From contig CAWHPS010000068.1 in NCBI GenBank assembly GCA_963831235.1, positions 1 through 20,439 of the forward strand: a DNA stretch of 20,439 bases, given 5' to 3'. Positions 1 to 7,636 of this stretch are shown here, one piece after another; positions within the stretch are counted from its first letter, which is position 1, and every line of letters starts with the position of its first letter. A model generated the notes under the pieces. That model ran no database searches and was not told the origin of the DNA. It saw only the letters and a program-made list of their open reading frames with translations. The stretch is from CAWHPS01 sp963831235. GTDB taxonomy: Bacteria; Fibrobacterota; OXYB2-FULL-49-7; JAEUSG01. A program made the position numbers and the translations under genes.

Positions 1-94
1 GCATAGAACTTACATAAGAGCCTGTTGCACAAATGACAAAAGGAGAACGTAGCTTCAGCTTATGATAGCATGGAAAAAATAAAAAAGAAAAGTC

Positions 95-123
95 TTGACA
101 CGGGAACTAAAATGGCTTATATT
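95..123 (+). promoter_or_regulatory. Transposase promoter
   Basis: TTGACA at 95-100 is followed by a 17-base spacer and TATATT at 118-123, a near-consensus sigma70 promoter inside the left end of the element, about 36 bases upstream of the transposase start. Confidence 0.6.
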
Positions 124-158
124 ATTATAGTATTATACGATTCCTCGAAAGGATGCTT

Positions 159-1550
159 ATGAGCCATGATTTTATCCCTTGTGACCGTGACCAAATCATG
201 CTGCTTCCACCGGATATCCGTGAGTGGGTTGGGGATGGTGAATTAGTTTGGTTTGTCATAGCCACCATGGAACATATGGATAAGTCCGAATTTTATAAAG
301 GGTATCGTGAAGATGGCAAGGGTAATACCGCTTTTGAACCCTCTATGATGGCTACTCTTGTTGTTTATGCTTATTCCAATGGTGAACTGTCGAGCCGTCG
401 TATTGAGAAACTCTGTCGTCTGGATGTAGCGTTCCGTGTCATAACAGCGAACCAGAAACCTGACCACACGACGATTTCGAGGTTTCGTAAAGATAATAAA
501 GTTGCGCTGGAAAAACTGTTTGTGGAAGTGCTCAAGCTGTGCAAAAAAGCGGATATGGTAAAACTGGGAATTGTGGCGCTGGATGGCACAAAGATGGCAG
601 GGAATGCTTCGCTTTCGGCCAATCGGACGAATGAAGCGTTAACCGAAGAGGTAAAGAAGATATTGAAAAAAGCCGAGGAAAAAGATGCCGAGGAAGACGC
701 CCGTTATGGTATAGACAAGCGTGGCAATGAACTTCCGAAAGAACTGACGGATCCCCTGAGTCGTTATGCAAGGCTGAAAGAGTGCAAGGCGCGTCTTGAC
801 AAAGAAGCGGCGGAGGCCAGGGAAACGCAACAACAGAAGATAGACGAACGGGCTCAGAAGGAAGAAACAAGCGGAGAAAAGCCTCGTGGACGCAAACCTG
901 TTTCCGCGGAAGAGGCCGTGGATAAAGAGGCCAAGGCCAACGTGACTGACCCTGACAGCAGAATAATGAAAACACGTAGCGGATATGTGCAAGGTTTCAA
1001 TGCGCAGGCCGTTGCCACGGAAGATCAGATTATTATCAGTGCTGAAGTGACGCAACAGGAGAATGACATGCATCAATTGGGGCCAATGCTTGACAGTGCT
1101 GCGAAGACGCTTGCGGCCGCGGAAATTACCGGGAAGATTGAAGCGGCTGCTGCTGATGCTGGATATTTCAGTGACGCCAATATTGAAATGCATGGCAAAG
1201 AAGGGACGGAGTTGTACATCGCAACGAAGAAAGATTGGAAGCAGCGCAAAGAATCGAAGAACGAAACGGCCTTGCCTGACGCTATTCCGGAAGGGCTCAA
1301 TAACAAAGAGGCTATGGAATACAAGCTCAAGACCGCCAAAGGCAAAGAAATCTATGCCAAACGGAAGATTATGATTGAGCCGATCTTTGGACAGATCAAG
1401 GATGGACGGAAGATACGCAGGTTTATGATGCGCGGAATTGAATTGGTGTCAGAGGAATGTTATGGTGAGCTTGTCGAACCATGGAAACTGATTTGCGCAA
1501 CACACAACCTATTGAAGCTTTTTAGTAGCGGTAATCTCAAATTTGCTTGA
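159..1550 (+). CDS. IS1182-family transposase (DDE)
   Basis: The protein (463 residues) has the build of IS1182-type transposases. An N-terminal DUF772-like region begins with FIPCDRDQIMLLPPDIREW and contains the TTISRFRKDN segment. The catalytic DDE domain shows VALDGTKMAGNAS (first Asp), AAADAGYFSDANI (second Asp) and EPIFGQIKDGRKIRRF (terminal Glu region). A charged, coiled-coil-like insert (roughly residues 165-265, rich in Lys/Glu) lies between the first and second Asp, as is usual in this family. The start at 159 is preferred over the ATG at 153, because the Shine-Dalgarno GAAAGGA occupies 147-153 and overlaps the earlier ATG. No frameshift or stop is present, so it may be active. It is the only gene of the element. 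Confidence 0.93.
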   Translation: MSHDFIPCDRDQIMLLPPDIREWVGDGELVWFVIATMEHMDKSEFYKGYREDGKGNTAFEPSMMATLVVYAYSNGELSSRRIEKLCRLDVAFRVITANQKPDHTTISRFRKDNKVALEKLFVEVLKLCKKADMVKLGIVALDGTKMAGNASLSANRTNEALTEEVKKILKKAEEKDAEEDARYGIDKRGNELPKELTDPLSRYARLKECKARLDKEAAEARETQQQKIDERAQKEETSGEKPRGRKPVSAEEAVDKEAKANVTDPDSRIMKTRSGYVQGFNAQAVATEDQIIISAEVTQQENDMHQLGPMLDSAAKTLAAAEITGKIEAAAADAGYFSDANIEMHGKEGTELYIATKKDWKQRKESKNETALPDAIPEGLNNKEAMEYKLKTAKGKEIYAKRKIMIEPIFGQIKDGRKIRRFMMRGIELVSEECYGELVEPWKLICATHNLLKLFSSGNLKFA

Positions 1551-1720
1551 AAAAGCAGAGGAGGATAAAGTGATTAGAGAGAGTGGATGAGGTTTCGGTT
1601 AGCTTTTTTGTTTCGAACGCGATAGAAGGTAAAAATTTGTTGCAGCCTTCTATTAATTAGGTTGAACATACGATACCGAATATTTATTTATGCAACAGGC
1701 TCATAACGAAAGGATTGGCT

Positions 1721-3268
1721 ATGCGCTCAAAATCTCATATTACGATGATGTATATTTGCCTTTTATTCTTATGGACGCTGAACTATGGACAAGTTCTCCC
1801 TGCCGACAGCATGGGAAACACAAACGGGGAATTGTACGGCTGCAGTGTGCAGGATTCCCGGATGGTCGCCATATCCGCGAGAAATATCGGAAGTGATTCA
1901 ATAAAGGTTTACAGACAGAAGATTGTTTCCGGTGATTCGGGATTCATGTGGATAACTCCTGTCATGCCATATATGCTTTCCAACCCCGACACATCCAAAT
2001 TCATTTTGCTCTCTGTTGACCCATGGGCAGTTACAGGTTCTCTATTCACTTATATTGACAGCACTGTCTCCGTTACAATGGACACCTGCTACCTTTACCG
2101 GGTCTGCCGATCTACCGGCGCTGAAATCGGCCGCGCCTATGTCAAAGTGCGCAACCCGCAGCTATGGTACTCTTACCAGGCGGTAAAAGACAGCATGGAA
2201 CAAATGGTCAGGGACTATCCTGATTATGCGAGCATGGAGCAGATAGGGAATACTGTTTGGGGCCTGCCGATGTACGGGATCAAAGTTGGCAAGGGACGCA
2301 AGTGCATCGGGCTTATAGGCGCGGTTCATGCTGCTGAGGCCGGGCCTGAAGTAATCGTTTATGCGTTGGAGCGGTTTTTATCGAGACAACAAGGGCTGCT
2401 TGACAGCATCAGTTTGGCGGCGATACCCTGCGGCAACTGGGATCAGCGTCAGAAAATCATTCTGGGTTATCCTTTTTACCTTTATACAAATGCTGGAATT
2501 CCCTATGGCGTCAACCTGAACAGGAACTTTCCTTCCTCCCACTGGTATGATTGCTGCTGGGACGCTGGCGACTACTACTCTTACTACCACGGGCCCAGTG
2601 CGGGCAGCGAACCGGAAACAAAGGCTATCATGAGTTTCTTCAACGCCAATCAACCCAGTGTGATACTCTCGTACCATGCCGTAGGACCACTGGTAGGCAC
2701 GCAGTTGTTCTCAGGTCAAACTGATGATGATGCTTCTTATATTCGAGCGGCAACAGAATGGGCGAATGTCTGGAACGCTGGAGAGTTTTACCTTGACGGA
2801 TTTCCTGGCGGCACCTTAAGTACGTGGGCCAAGTATGCACTGGGCGTTCCAGGTTACGAAGTGGAGGGAGGCATAACGATGGATGATCGTTTCGGTCCTT
2901 CTGCTCTTCAAGTGTGTCAACAGGATCATTACCAGCGCATACTGAGCGCTGCTCGATATTTGAGTTCTCAGGCAGACAATGAAAATGAACCAGTTGTAAT
3001 CATGCCGGAAAATTCTAATCTTGTTGCTTCGCCCAATCCCTTTAATCCGTCCTCACGCATAAGCTATTACCTGCCGCAAAAGGCGGAGGTCTTGTTGACA
3101 CTTTACAATCCACAGGGAAAGATTGTCAGAAAAATTATGAGCGGCATGGTGCCGGCAGGAAGACATACAGTGCAGGTGGAGGCGGACGGTCTCTCTTCCG
3201 GGATTTACATCTGCGAATTAAAAGCGGGCGCAACGGCAAAGCGGCTTAAACTGGTGCTGATGCGATGA
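1721..3268 (+). CDS. Secreted M14-type zinc carboxypeptidase with C-terminal sorting domain
   Basis: This is a predicted exported metallocarboxypeptidase of 515 residues. A hydrophobic signal segment (MMYICLLFLW) is followed by an N-terminal beta-rich region, then the M14 catalytic domain (about 140-415). The zinc ligands read as HAAE (H203, E206) and H319 in SYHAVG. The substrate-binding arginine is in NLNRNFP (R268), and the general-base glutamate is E380 or E382 in GYEVEGG. The SEPET segment typical of the family is also present. Residues about 437-515 form a T9SS-like sorting module ending RLKLVLMR, so the enzyme should be surface-attached or secreted. ATG 1721 is chosen over the in-frame TTG at 1715, because GAAAGGA at 1708-1714 gives a 6-base spacing. 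The IS1182-type insertion sits immediately upstream, so expression may now depend on readthrough or an outward promoter. Peptide specificity cannot be read from the sequence. Confidence 0.88.
   Translation: MRSKSHITMMYICLLFLWTLNYGQVLPADSMGNTNGELYGCSVQDSRMVAISARNIGSDSIKVYRQKIVSGDSGFMWITPVMPYMLSNPDTSKFILLSVDPWAVTGSLFTYIDSTVSVTMDTCYLYRVCRSTGAEIGRAYVKVRNPQLWYSYQAVKDSMEQMVRDYPDYASMEQIGNTVWGLPMYGIKVGKGRKCIGLIGAVHAAEAGPEVIVYALERFLSRQQGLLDSISLAAIPCGNWDQRQKIILGYPFYLYTNAGIPYGVNLNRNFPSSHWYDCCWDAGDYYSYYHGPSAGSEPETKAIMSFFNANQPSVILSYHAVGPLVGTQLFSGQTDDDASYIRAATEWANVWNAGEFYLDGFPGGTLSTWAKYALGVPGYEVEGGITMDDRFGPSALQVCQQDHYQRILSAARYLSSQADNENEPVVIMPENSNLVASPNPFNPSSRISYYLPQKAEVLLTLYNPQGKIVRKIMSGMVPAGRHTVQVEADGLSSGIYICELKAGATAKRLKLVLMR
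3029..3265 (+). repeat. Sorting-module repeat, copy A
   Basis: This DNA encodes the sorting module of the M14 peptidase, starting SPNPFNPS and ending RLKLVLMR. It is one of five related copies of about 240 bp in this window. Its last 80 bases (from GACGGTCTCTCTTCCGGG) are almost identical to copy C. Confidence 0.85.
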
Positions 3269-3387
3269 AAAGAAATGAGGAAATTGCAAAACTATTAATT
3301 TCGGAGGTTGACATGCAGAAATTTGCATGATTTCATTATTTGAAATTTATTTAACGGAGTTTTACAATCAGCTCAAACTTTTAACTT

Positions 3388-4677
3388 GTGGAGGACATTA
3401 TTTTTATCACAGGATTTCTACTTGCAGGGGCGTTGTTTGTTTCTGCAATAAATGCTCAAGGTGTAAATATCAGCGGCATAGTAACGGACACCAGCGGCGC
3501 GCCGTTAGCAGGTGCGGTTGTACGGCTGGAAAAAGGCGGACAGACGGTAAACACGGAAGCTGATGGGGTTTTTACGTTTGCCGGCACCAGAATTGACGAG
3601 CAAAATAAACAGGCACAGCCGCCCAGGCTGCCGGTAAAAACACAAAACAAATTATTAATCATAAATATTCCGGAAAAGACAGCCGTAGGGGTCGTTACTT
3701 TTACAATTCAAGGTAAAGTTGTTAGTAGAATACAACGAACATTGGACGCAGGGACACATTACCTGGCGCTGCCTAGCATGGGGAATGGCGTATATTTGCA
3801 TAAAGTGAAAATAGGCGGCAGCAGGTATATTGTAAAAGGCATTTCGCTTGATGGAATAGCTCTGCCAACGCAAGGCACTTCTCCTGATAACGCACTATCA
3901 AAACAGGCAAAGGTCTTTGCCGAAATTAATGATGTTATTGCCGTAACGAAAACAGGATATTTGAATTACAGGGTGGTTGTAAGGAATTCGGATACGAGCG
4001 GCATCGAAATAAGGATGATTGTTTGTGAAGACACAGTAACGGACGCCGACGGGAATGTTTACCAGGCAGTTAAAATAGGCAATCAGGTATGGACGGTTGA
4101 GAACCTGCGGACCACGAAGTACAACGACAATACGCCTGTTTTGCTGGACACATCAAAAGCAACCTGGGCCATTGATACCACGGCAAAATACTGCTATTAC
4201 AACAACACGACTAATCCGGATAGTCTAAAGGAATTTAACGCGCTTTACAATTGGTATGCGGTAAATACAGGGAAGCTTGCTCCGGCGGGCTGGCATGTTC
4301 CTACGGATTCGGAGTGGACGATTTTAGGAAATTGTTTAATCGACAACGGGTATAACTGGGATGGTTCAACAACGGGAAACAAGATAGGGAAGTCTATGGC
4401 TACAAAAACCGGTTGGAGGAGTTCAAAATCTGCCGGGGCGGCCGGCAACGATGTTACGAAGAATAACAGCTGTGGTTTTTCGGGTCCGCCTGGAGGTTAT
4501 CGTTACAACAATGGCGGTTTCTTCAGCATCGGAAGCGGCGGCAACTGGTGGAGCGTTACGCAGGGCGATGTTTTGAACGCGTACGGCCGCAAAATCAGCT
4601 ACGACTACGACTATCTTTACAGGAATAGCGGCAGCAAAAGCTGCGGTTTTTCAGTGAGGTTGTTGCGGGATAATTGA
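3388..4677 (+). CDS. Exported Fib_succ_major domain protein
   Basis: The protein has about 429 residues. A hydrophobic segment (FITGFLLAGALFVSAINAQG) reads as a signal peptide. It is followed by a carboxypeptidase-regulatory-like beta-sandwich (GIVTDTSGAPLAGAVVRLE...), then a FlgD-like internal module (about 80-155; NGVYLHKVKIGG), and a C-terminal domain from about residue 212. That last domain has the hallmarks of the Fibrobacter succinogenes major paralogous domain: DADGNVYQAVKIGNQVWTVE, then FNALYNWYAV, APAGWHVPTDSEW and CGFSVRLLRDN. The role of this domain is not established; it is generally on surface or secreted proteins. The start is uncertain: GTG 3388 has no upstream ribosome binding site, while a good one (GGAGG, 3390-3394) lies inside that start and points to ATT at 3400, not a normal start codon. 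No C-terminal RLKLVLMR module is present, unlike its neighbours. Confidence 0.85.
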   Translation: MEDIIFITGFLLAGALFVSAINAQGVNISGIVTDTSGAPLAGAVVRLEKGGQTVNTEADGVFTFAGTRIDEQNKQAQPPRLPVKTQNKLLIINIPEKTAVGVVTFTIQGKVVSRIQRTLDAGTHYLALPSMGNGVYLHKVKIGGSRYIVKGISLDGIALPTQGTSPDNALSKQAKVFAEINDVIAVTKTGYLNYRVVVRNSDTSGIEIRMIVCEDTVTDADGNVYQAVKIGNQVWTVENLRTTKYNDNTPVLLDTSKATWAIDTTAKYCYYNNTTNPDSLKEFNALYNWYAVNTGKLAPAGWHVPTDSEWTILGNCLIDNGYNWDGSTTGNKIGKSMATKTGWRSSKSAGAAGNDVTKNNSCGFSGPPGGYRYNNGGFFSIGSGGNWWSVTQGDVLNAYGRKISYDYDYLYRNSGSKSCGFSVRLLRDN

Positions 4678-4740
4678 CTATTTGATTAAACTAAACAGCG
4701 ACAGTAGAAAAAATTAACTTTAAAAGGAAAGAATTACATT

Positions 4741-5994
4741 ATGAAAGCAGGAAATTCTCAGTCAAGTGTTGGTTGCACTTCAAACCTGAATGCAGTATCC
4801 GGCGGGATGAAAAGGGTAATATTAATTGGGTTGATGGTTTTGTTCCTTGCCTTCCAAGCGGACCCCGCCCCCTGCGGCGCGGTGCTTATAAGGGATGGCC
4901 AGCACCTTTCCTATTGCAATGTCCCGAAAGATATGTCTGACGAAGCCTATTTCGGCAGGGAATTAGAGGGTGTTGCATGGGAAAACAAACACAGCTTTTA
5001 CCGGCATTACATTGTTCCGGACGGACGCAACACAATAGATATTGCCGGTAAAAAGATATATGATGCTATTCTGCCGTATGCTGACTATCCGAGTTTTATG
5101 CTGCATCAGGACAACGATTGGGGTGCTGATATTCTTTTGTGCGGCAGCACACTTGGCCTTGGTTGTTTCAATCTTTATAGTGATGGAAACTGGATCAGCC
5201 CTCCGGCCATAGATGGGTTTGACAGTGTCGTGGTAACCATACCCGATTCAAGCCAGGCAACGCCTGTGATTAAGATCATTCATTATGGATGGGTTGTAAA
5301 AGGCAATAAGCTGAATGTAGCCTGGACGATTTCAACAAAATGGGATGACTGGGCCACGAATTGTGAGATGCAGATAGACGGCACTTTCGACGGTATGGTG
5401 GTTGTCGGAATCAGGAATCAGCTGCCAGAGGCAATCAGGGACACTGCCAATGCTTTATTGGCGACCATTGGAGAGCAGGGCGGGATTGTTGAAACCCTGA
5501 CCGATACTCTTCTTATGGCCGTTAAAACCGAATCGCAATATTTAGGCGGGTATGTTGACGATGGCACCCACTATGGAATTTTATTGCAACCGGATGGTGA
5601 CGGAAAAGTTGCATGGTCACTCGGGTATAGCTGGGCCGGGGAACCTGACCCGATCTTCCGTGATCCGGATTGGAAGAATAAAATGTTCGAAAACGGATCC
5701 ACCGGATACACACCGCCTATGGTGATGTCTGCTGAACCGGAAATTTCGGTTCAGCCGAATCCCATTAACCCCTCCGCGTGCATAAGTTATTACCTGCCGC
5801 AAAATGCCGCTGTCTCATTGGTACTTTACAACATGCAGGGAAAAATTGTCAAGAACCTGGCGGCAGGCGGGATGGTATCAGCGGGAAGACATACGGTGCG
5901 GATTGAGTCACACGGACTGGTTTCAGGGATTTACATCTGCGAGTTCAAGTCAGGCGCTATGGCCAAACGGCTCAAGTTGGTGCTGATGCGATGA
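4741..5994 (+). CDS. Secreted DUF4861-like protein with C-terminal sorting domain
   Basis: The protein has 417 residues from ATG 4741. The hydrophobic signal segment (ILIGLMVLFLAFQA) comes only after about 25 residues, so ATG 4807 (MKRVILIGLM) is a plausible true start giving a normal signal peptide. The earlier ATG has AAAGGA about 10 bases upstream. The body (about 50-335) resembles DUF4861, a family that I recall being found in polyuronate and rhamnogalacturonan utilisation loci: PSFMLHQDNDWGADILLCG, then GLGCFNLYSDG and a run of beta strands. The catalytic role is not known to me with certainty. Residues about 338-417 are a sorting module (QPNPINPSACISYYLP... RLKLVLMR). It lies downstream of the Fib_succ_major gene, 63 bases away, in the same direction. 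The reading frame is intact. Confidence 0.75.
   Translation: MKAGNSQSSVGCTSNLNAVSGGMKRVILIGLMVLFLAFQADPAPCGAVLIRDGQHLSYCNVPKDMSDEAYFGRELEGVAWENKHSFYRHYIVPDGRNTIDIAGKKIYDAILPYADYPSFMLHQDNDWGADILLCGSTLGLGCFNLYSDGNWISPPAIDGFDSVVVTIPDSSQATPVIKIIHYGWVVKGNKLNVAWTISTKWDDWATNCEMQIDGTFDGMVVVGIRNQLPEAIRDTANALLATIGEQGGIVETLTDTLLMAVKTESQYLGGYVDDGTHYGILLQPDGDGKVAWSLGYSWAGEPDPIFRDPDWKNKMFENGSTGYTPPMVMSAEPEISVQPNPINPSACISYYLPQNAAVSLVLYNMQGKIVKNLAAGGMVSAGRHTVRIESHGLVSGIYICEFKSGAMAKRLKLVLMR
5752..5991 (+). repeat. Sorting-module repeat, copy B
   Basis: This is the second copy of the T9SS-like sorting module, encoding QPNPINPS to RLKLVLMR. It is the most divergent of the five, with one extra residue (AAGGMVSAG where the others have SGMxxAG) and PNPINPS in place of PNPFNPS. 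Confidence 0.8.
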
Positions 5995-6016
5995 AAAACA
6001 ACAAAAATCGCGGAGA

Positions 6017-6162
6017 TCAGATCAATGGATTGACAATTTTAACACCGCGTACGACCTGTCCATGCTGCAAATCCTCTGTCCAAAGGATTTGCAGCATGCT
6101 TGTTCGGCACAGACAATCACCAATGAATCCCAGAAAGAGGTATCCACAAAGACTTTAGACAC
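6017..6162 (-). pseudogene. PIN-domain toxin (VapC-like) remnant
   Basis: On the minus strand a GTG at 6162 opens MSKVFVDTSFW, the usual beginning of a PIN-domain RNase with its first catalytic aspartate. The next codons already read DSLVIVCAEQ, which matches the C-terminal FWDSLIV motif of the family, so roughly 90-100 codons of the middle are missing. After ACCK the frame breaks; the other frame continues LWTEDLQHGQVVRGVKIVNPLI and stops at 6017-6019, a normal PIN end. The start overlaps the end of the upstream small gene by 8 bases, as is typical of antitoxin-toxin pairs. It cannot encode an active toxin because of the deletion and the frameshift. Confidence 0.7.
6061..6098. repeat. Perfect 15-bp inverted repeat inside the PIN remnant
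   Basis: The arms CATGCTGCAAATCCT (6061-6075) and its exact complement (6084-6098) flank an 8-base loop. The repeat spans the frameshift in the PIN remnant. It lies downstream of the DUF4861-like gene and could fold in that transcript, but it has no T-tract, so a terminator role is doubtful. Confidence 0.8.
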
Positions 6163-6319
6163 GGTATAGGTCTCCGCGTTTCCATTGTTTCCCCTGCGAA
6201 TTGGGTTTGACATTGACAGAGTCCAATGTTTTGAAACATTCAGACAGCCATCCTTCGCCATGGTTGGTGACGGATTCACGTATTGTGGAGGTTAAACCAG
6301 TTTCAATATCCAACCCCAT
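6155..6319 (-). CDS. Small antitoxin-like protein upstream of PIN remnant
   Basis: This minus-strand reading frame encodes 54 residues beginning MGLDIETGLT and ending WKRGDLYRV. Its stop overlaps the GTG start of the PIN toxin remnant, an arrangement typical of antitoxin genes. I do not recognise the sequence as a named antitoxin family (no clear AbrB, Phd or RHH signature). It is acidic to neutral in the first half and basic at the end. The ribosome binding site is weak (AAAAGG directly before the ATG), and an in-frame stop lies only two codons upstream of the start, so it may be part of a longer, broken gene together with the segment at 6326-6433. Function is inferred from position only. 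Confidence 0.4.
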   Translation of the reverse strand: MGLDIETGLTSTIRESVTNHGEGWLSECFKTLDSVNVKPNSQGKQWKRGDLYRV

Positions 6320-6325
6320 GCCTTT

Positions 6326-6433
6326 TTATTCTTTCAGCCATTCTTCCAAGGGAACCAGTCTTACAGGACGGTCTTCCGCATGGTCTTTGCGGGTCAATAC
6401 GGTTAGCTGCGGCCTTTTGCCATTGCAGACCAC
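6326..6433 (-). other. Possible coding remnant upstream of antitoxin-like gene
   Basis: A minus-strand segment in the same frame as the antitoxin-like gene reads from GTG 6433 as a 35-residue peptide with RPVRLVPLEEWLKE at its end, followed by a stop two codons before the next ATG. The end resembles the C-terminus of Phd/YefM-type antitoxins, but the match is short. It could be the N-terminal part of the broken antitoxin or chance. Confidence 0.25.
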
Positions 6434-6460
6434 TAAGCCATGGTTGATAAATCATGGCTC

Positions 6461-6510
6461 AAATATGACTTATACATAAGTCATATTCAACTTATGTATA
6501 AGTCATATTT
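6461..6510. promoter_or_regulatory. 21-bp inverted repeat, probable operator of the toxin-antitoxin remnant
   Basis: Arms at 6461-6481 and 6490-6510 are perfect complements, separated by 8 bases. Each arm contains a near-palindromic 14-mer (ACTTATACATAAGT and ACTTATGTATAAGT), so the same site also occurs as an imperfect direct repeat with period 22 (6468 and 6490). It lies just upstream of the minus-strand PIN/antitoxin remnant, where autoregulatory operators of such loci are normally found. An alternative is the end of a small transposed element. Confidence 0.5.
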
Positions 6511-6657
6511 GGAAAACGTCTTTTAATGGGATTTAAAATATCAGATTCCTTTTTTGTAGTATTCCCTCCGGGTTATGCCCGTCATAGGGAAGACCTGCAA
6601 GGAAAACCGGAATAAGCGTATGCCCGGCAACGGAATTTATTTCTTCTGTAAGCTTTG

Positions 6658-7485
6658 TTAACCTTTTCGAATATTCCGGAAATACAACGGCGCCTTTCCC
6701 ATTGTTTTTTTAAACAGGCGCGAAAAATGGTAGGGGTCTTCCATTCCTATCCTGAAGCATGTTTCCTGTATGGTAGAACCGGTTGCCAGATATTGACAAG
6801 CCAGTTTCATTCGTTCGAGATTGACGAATTGATGCGGCGTTTGTGCAACGGCGTTTTTTAATTGCCGGATCAGATAATGATAATTAATACCCATTTTATG
6901 CGCCAAAGATTTGAATTCCCAATTTTTTGAGGGGTTCTTGAGTATTTGTCGCACCAGAGATGTAATAGCGGTAGAAGAGGTTAATCCGGTTGCTGTTTCC
7001 CTGCCAGGTACCACTATTTCATTCAGGATATGCAGAACCAGCCCTGACAGGCGTTTCTGGGCTGTTTCAGGCTGGGGGCAAAGAGCAAGGCGAATGGATT
7101 CACGAAACAACTTAAGCAAAACGGGGCTTCTACGGATGTGGAACACCGGTTTCCCTGGAAGTAAAATACCTTCACTCTCCAGTACGCGGATGACCGGCCC
7201 ATGGAAATGAAGCCAGTATTCTTCCCATTTACGGTGATTGCAGGGTTGAAACACTGATCCCACGCCGGGAAATCTTATAACACAACTTCCTGCAGGTATA
7301 AACTGACGATTTGAAACATCGCTTTCATACCAGGCGCTGCTGCCAGCGATAAAGCAAAGCACATAGTCTTTGAAATAACGCTTTGGCGCTATCCATCCTT
7401 TGTCAAATTGCTTCTGGTGGCCGCAACCTATCACATTCACACCAAGAGATCCGGGGCTTAAGGGAAAAAACTTTAAAAAGTTCAT
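6658..7485 (-). CDS. AraC-family transcriptional regulator
   Basis: The 275-residue protein has the size and two-part build of AraC/XylS regulators. The N-terminal region (about 1-130) is a cupin-like ligand-binding domain (YFKDYVLCFIAGSSAW, then FIPAGSCVIRFPG). The C-terminal region (about 175-272) is the double helix-turn-helix domain, with FKSLAHKMGINYHYLIRQLK as the first HTH and IQETCFRIGMEDPYHFSRLF as the second, followed by the family end KKTMGKAPLYFRNIRKG. It is divergent from the GH105-like gene, with 151 bases between starts, so control of that block, probably in response to a sugar-acid or oligogalacturonide ligand, is the natural inference. The ligand is not visible in the sequence. 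No clear ribosome binding site precedes the ATG. The frame is intact although the genes it faces are broken. Confidence 0.88.
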   Translation of the reverse strand: MNFLKFFPLSPGSLGVNVIGCGHQKQFDKGWIAPKRYFKDYVLCFIAGSSAWYESDVSNRQFIPAGSCVIRFPGVGSVFQPCNHRKWEEYWLHFHGPVIRVLESEGILLPGKPVFHIRRSPVLLKLFRESIRLALCPQPETAQKRLSGLVLHILNEIVVPGRETATGLTSSTAITSLVRQILKNPSKNWEFKSLAHKMGINYHYLIRQLKNAVAQTPHQFVNLERMKLACQYLATGSTIQETCFRIGMEDPYHFSRLFKKTMGKAPLYFRNIRKG

Positions 7486-7491
7486 GAAAGG

Positions 7492-7537
7492 TGAATTTTA
7501 TCCATTAAATAATGCTCATTTCTGAATTTTATCCATT
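7492..7537. promoter_or_regulatory. Direct-repeat operator for the AraC-type regulator
   Basis: TGAATTTTATCCATT occurs twice without mismatch, at 7492-7506 and 7523-7537. The period is 31 bases, close to three turns of B-DNA. It lies between the divergent AraC-type gene and the GH105-like gene, nearer the former. Direct repeats on one helix face are the usual binding sites of AraC proteins. No convincing -35/-10 pair for either gene was recognised. Confidence 0.6.
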
Positions 7538-7636
7538 CCTGAAATAAAATAATTTAAATATACTTATAGTTGAAATATTTTCTACCACTACAATTGTTCA
7601 TGGAAAGGCTTGCAATTCATTAACAAAGAATAGATT

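Larger units (their letters stand above)
18..1702 (+). mobile_element. IS1182-family insertion sequence, complete
   Basis: This is a complete 1685-bp element with one transposase gene. Its ends are 17-bp inverted repeats: GAGCCTGTTGCACAAAT at 18-34, and the same sequence with one mismatch (C to T at position 13) on the opposite strand at 1686-1702. The four bases ATAA flank both ends (14-17 and 1703-1706) and are the likely target-site duplication. Removing the element and one ATAA rejoins the upstream region of the peptidase gene that starts at 1721, so the insertion separates that gene from its original promoter while leaving its ribosome binding site intact. The family is assigned from the transposase; the exact member was not identified. 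Confidence 0.9.

Noticed and set aside
3327..3563. Open frame overlapping the start of the Fib_succ_major gene
   Set aside because: It is Cys/Arg-rich, without domain or signal features, and is out of frame with the clear gene.
6201..6479. Plus-strand open frame opposite the toxin-antitoxin remnant
   Set aside because: The minus strand gives recognisable PIN sequence and TA-style overlap; the plus-strand product looks like a shadow.
6533..6690. Minus-strand open segment reading LTEEINSVAGHTLIPVFLAG, then LPYDGHNPEG, after the AraC gene
   Set aside because: It looks somewhat protein-like and could be a remnant, but it overlaps the AraC 3' end, has no start and matches nothing I recognise.
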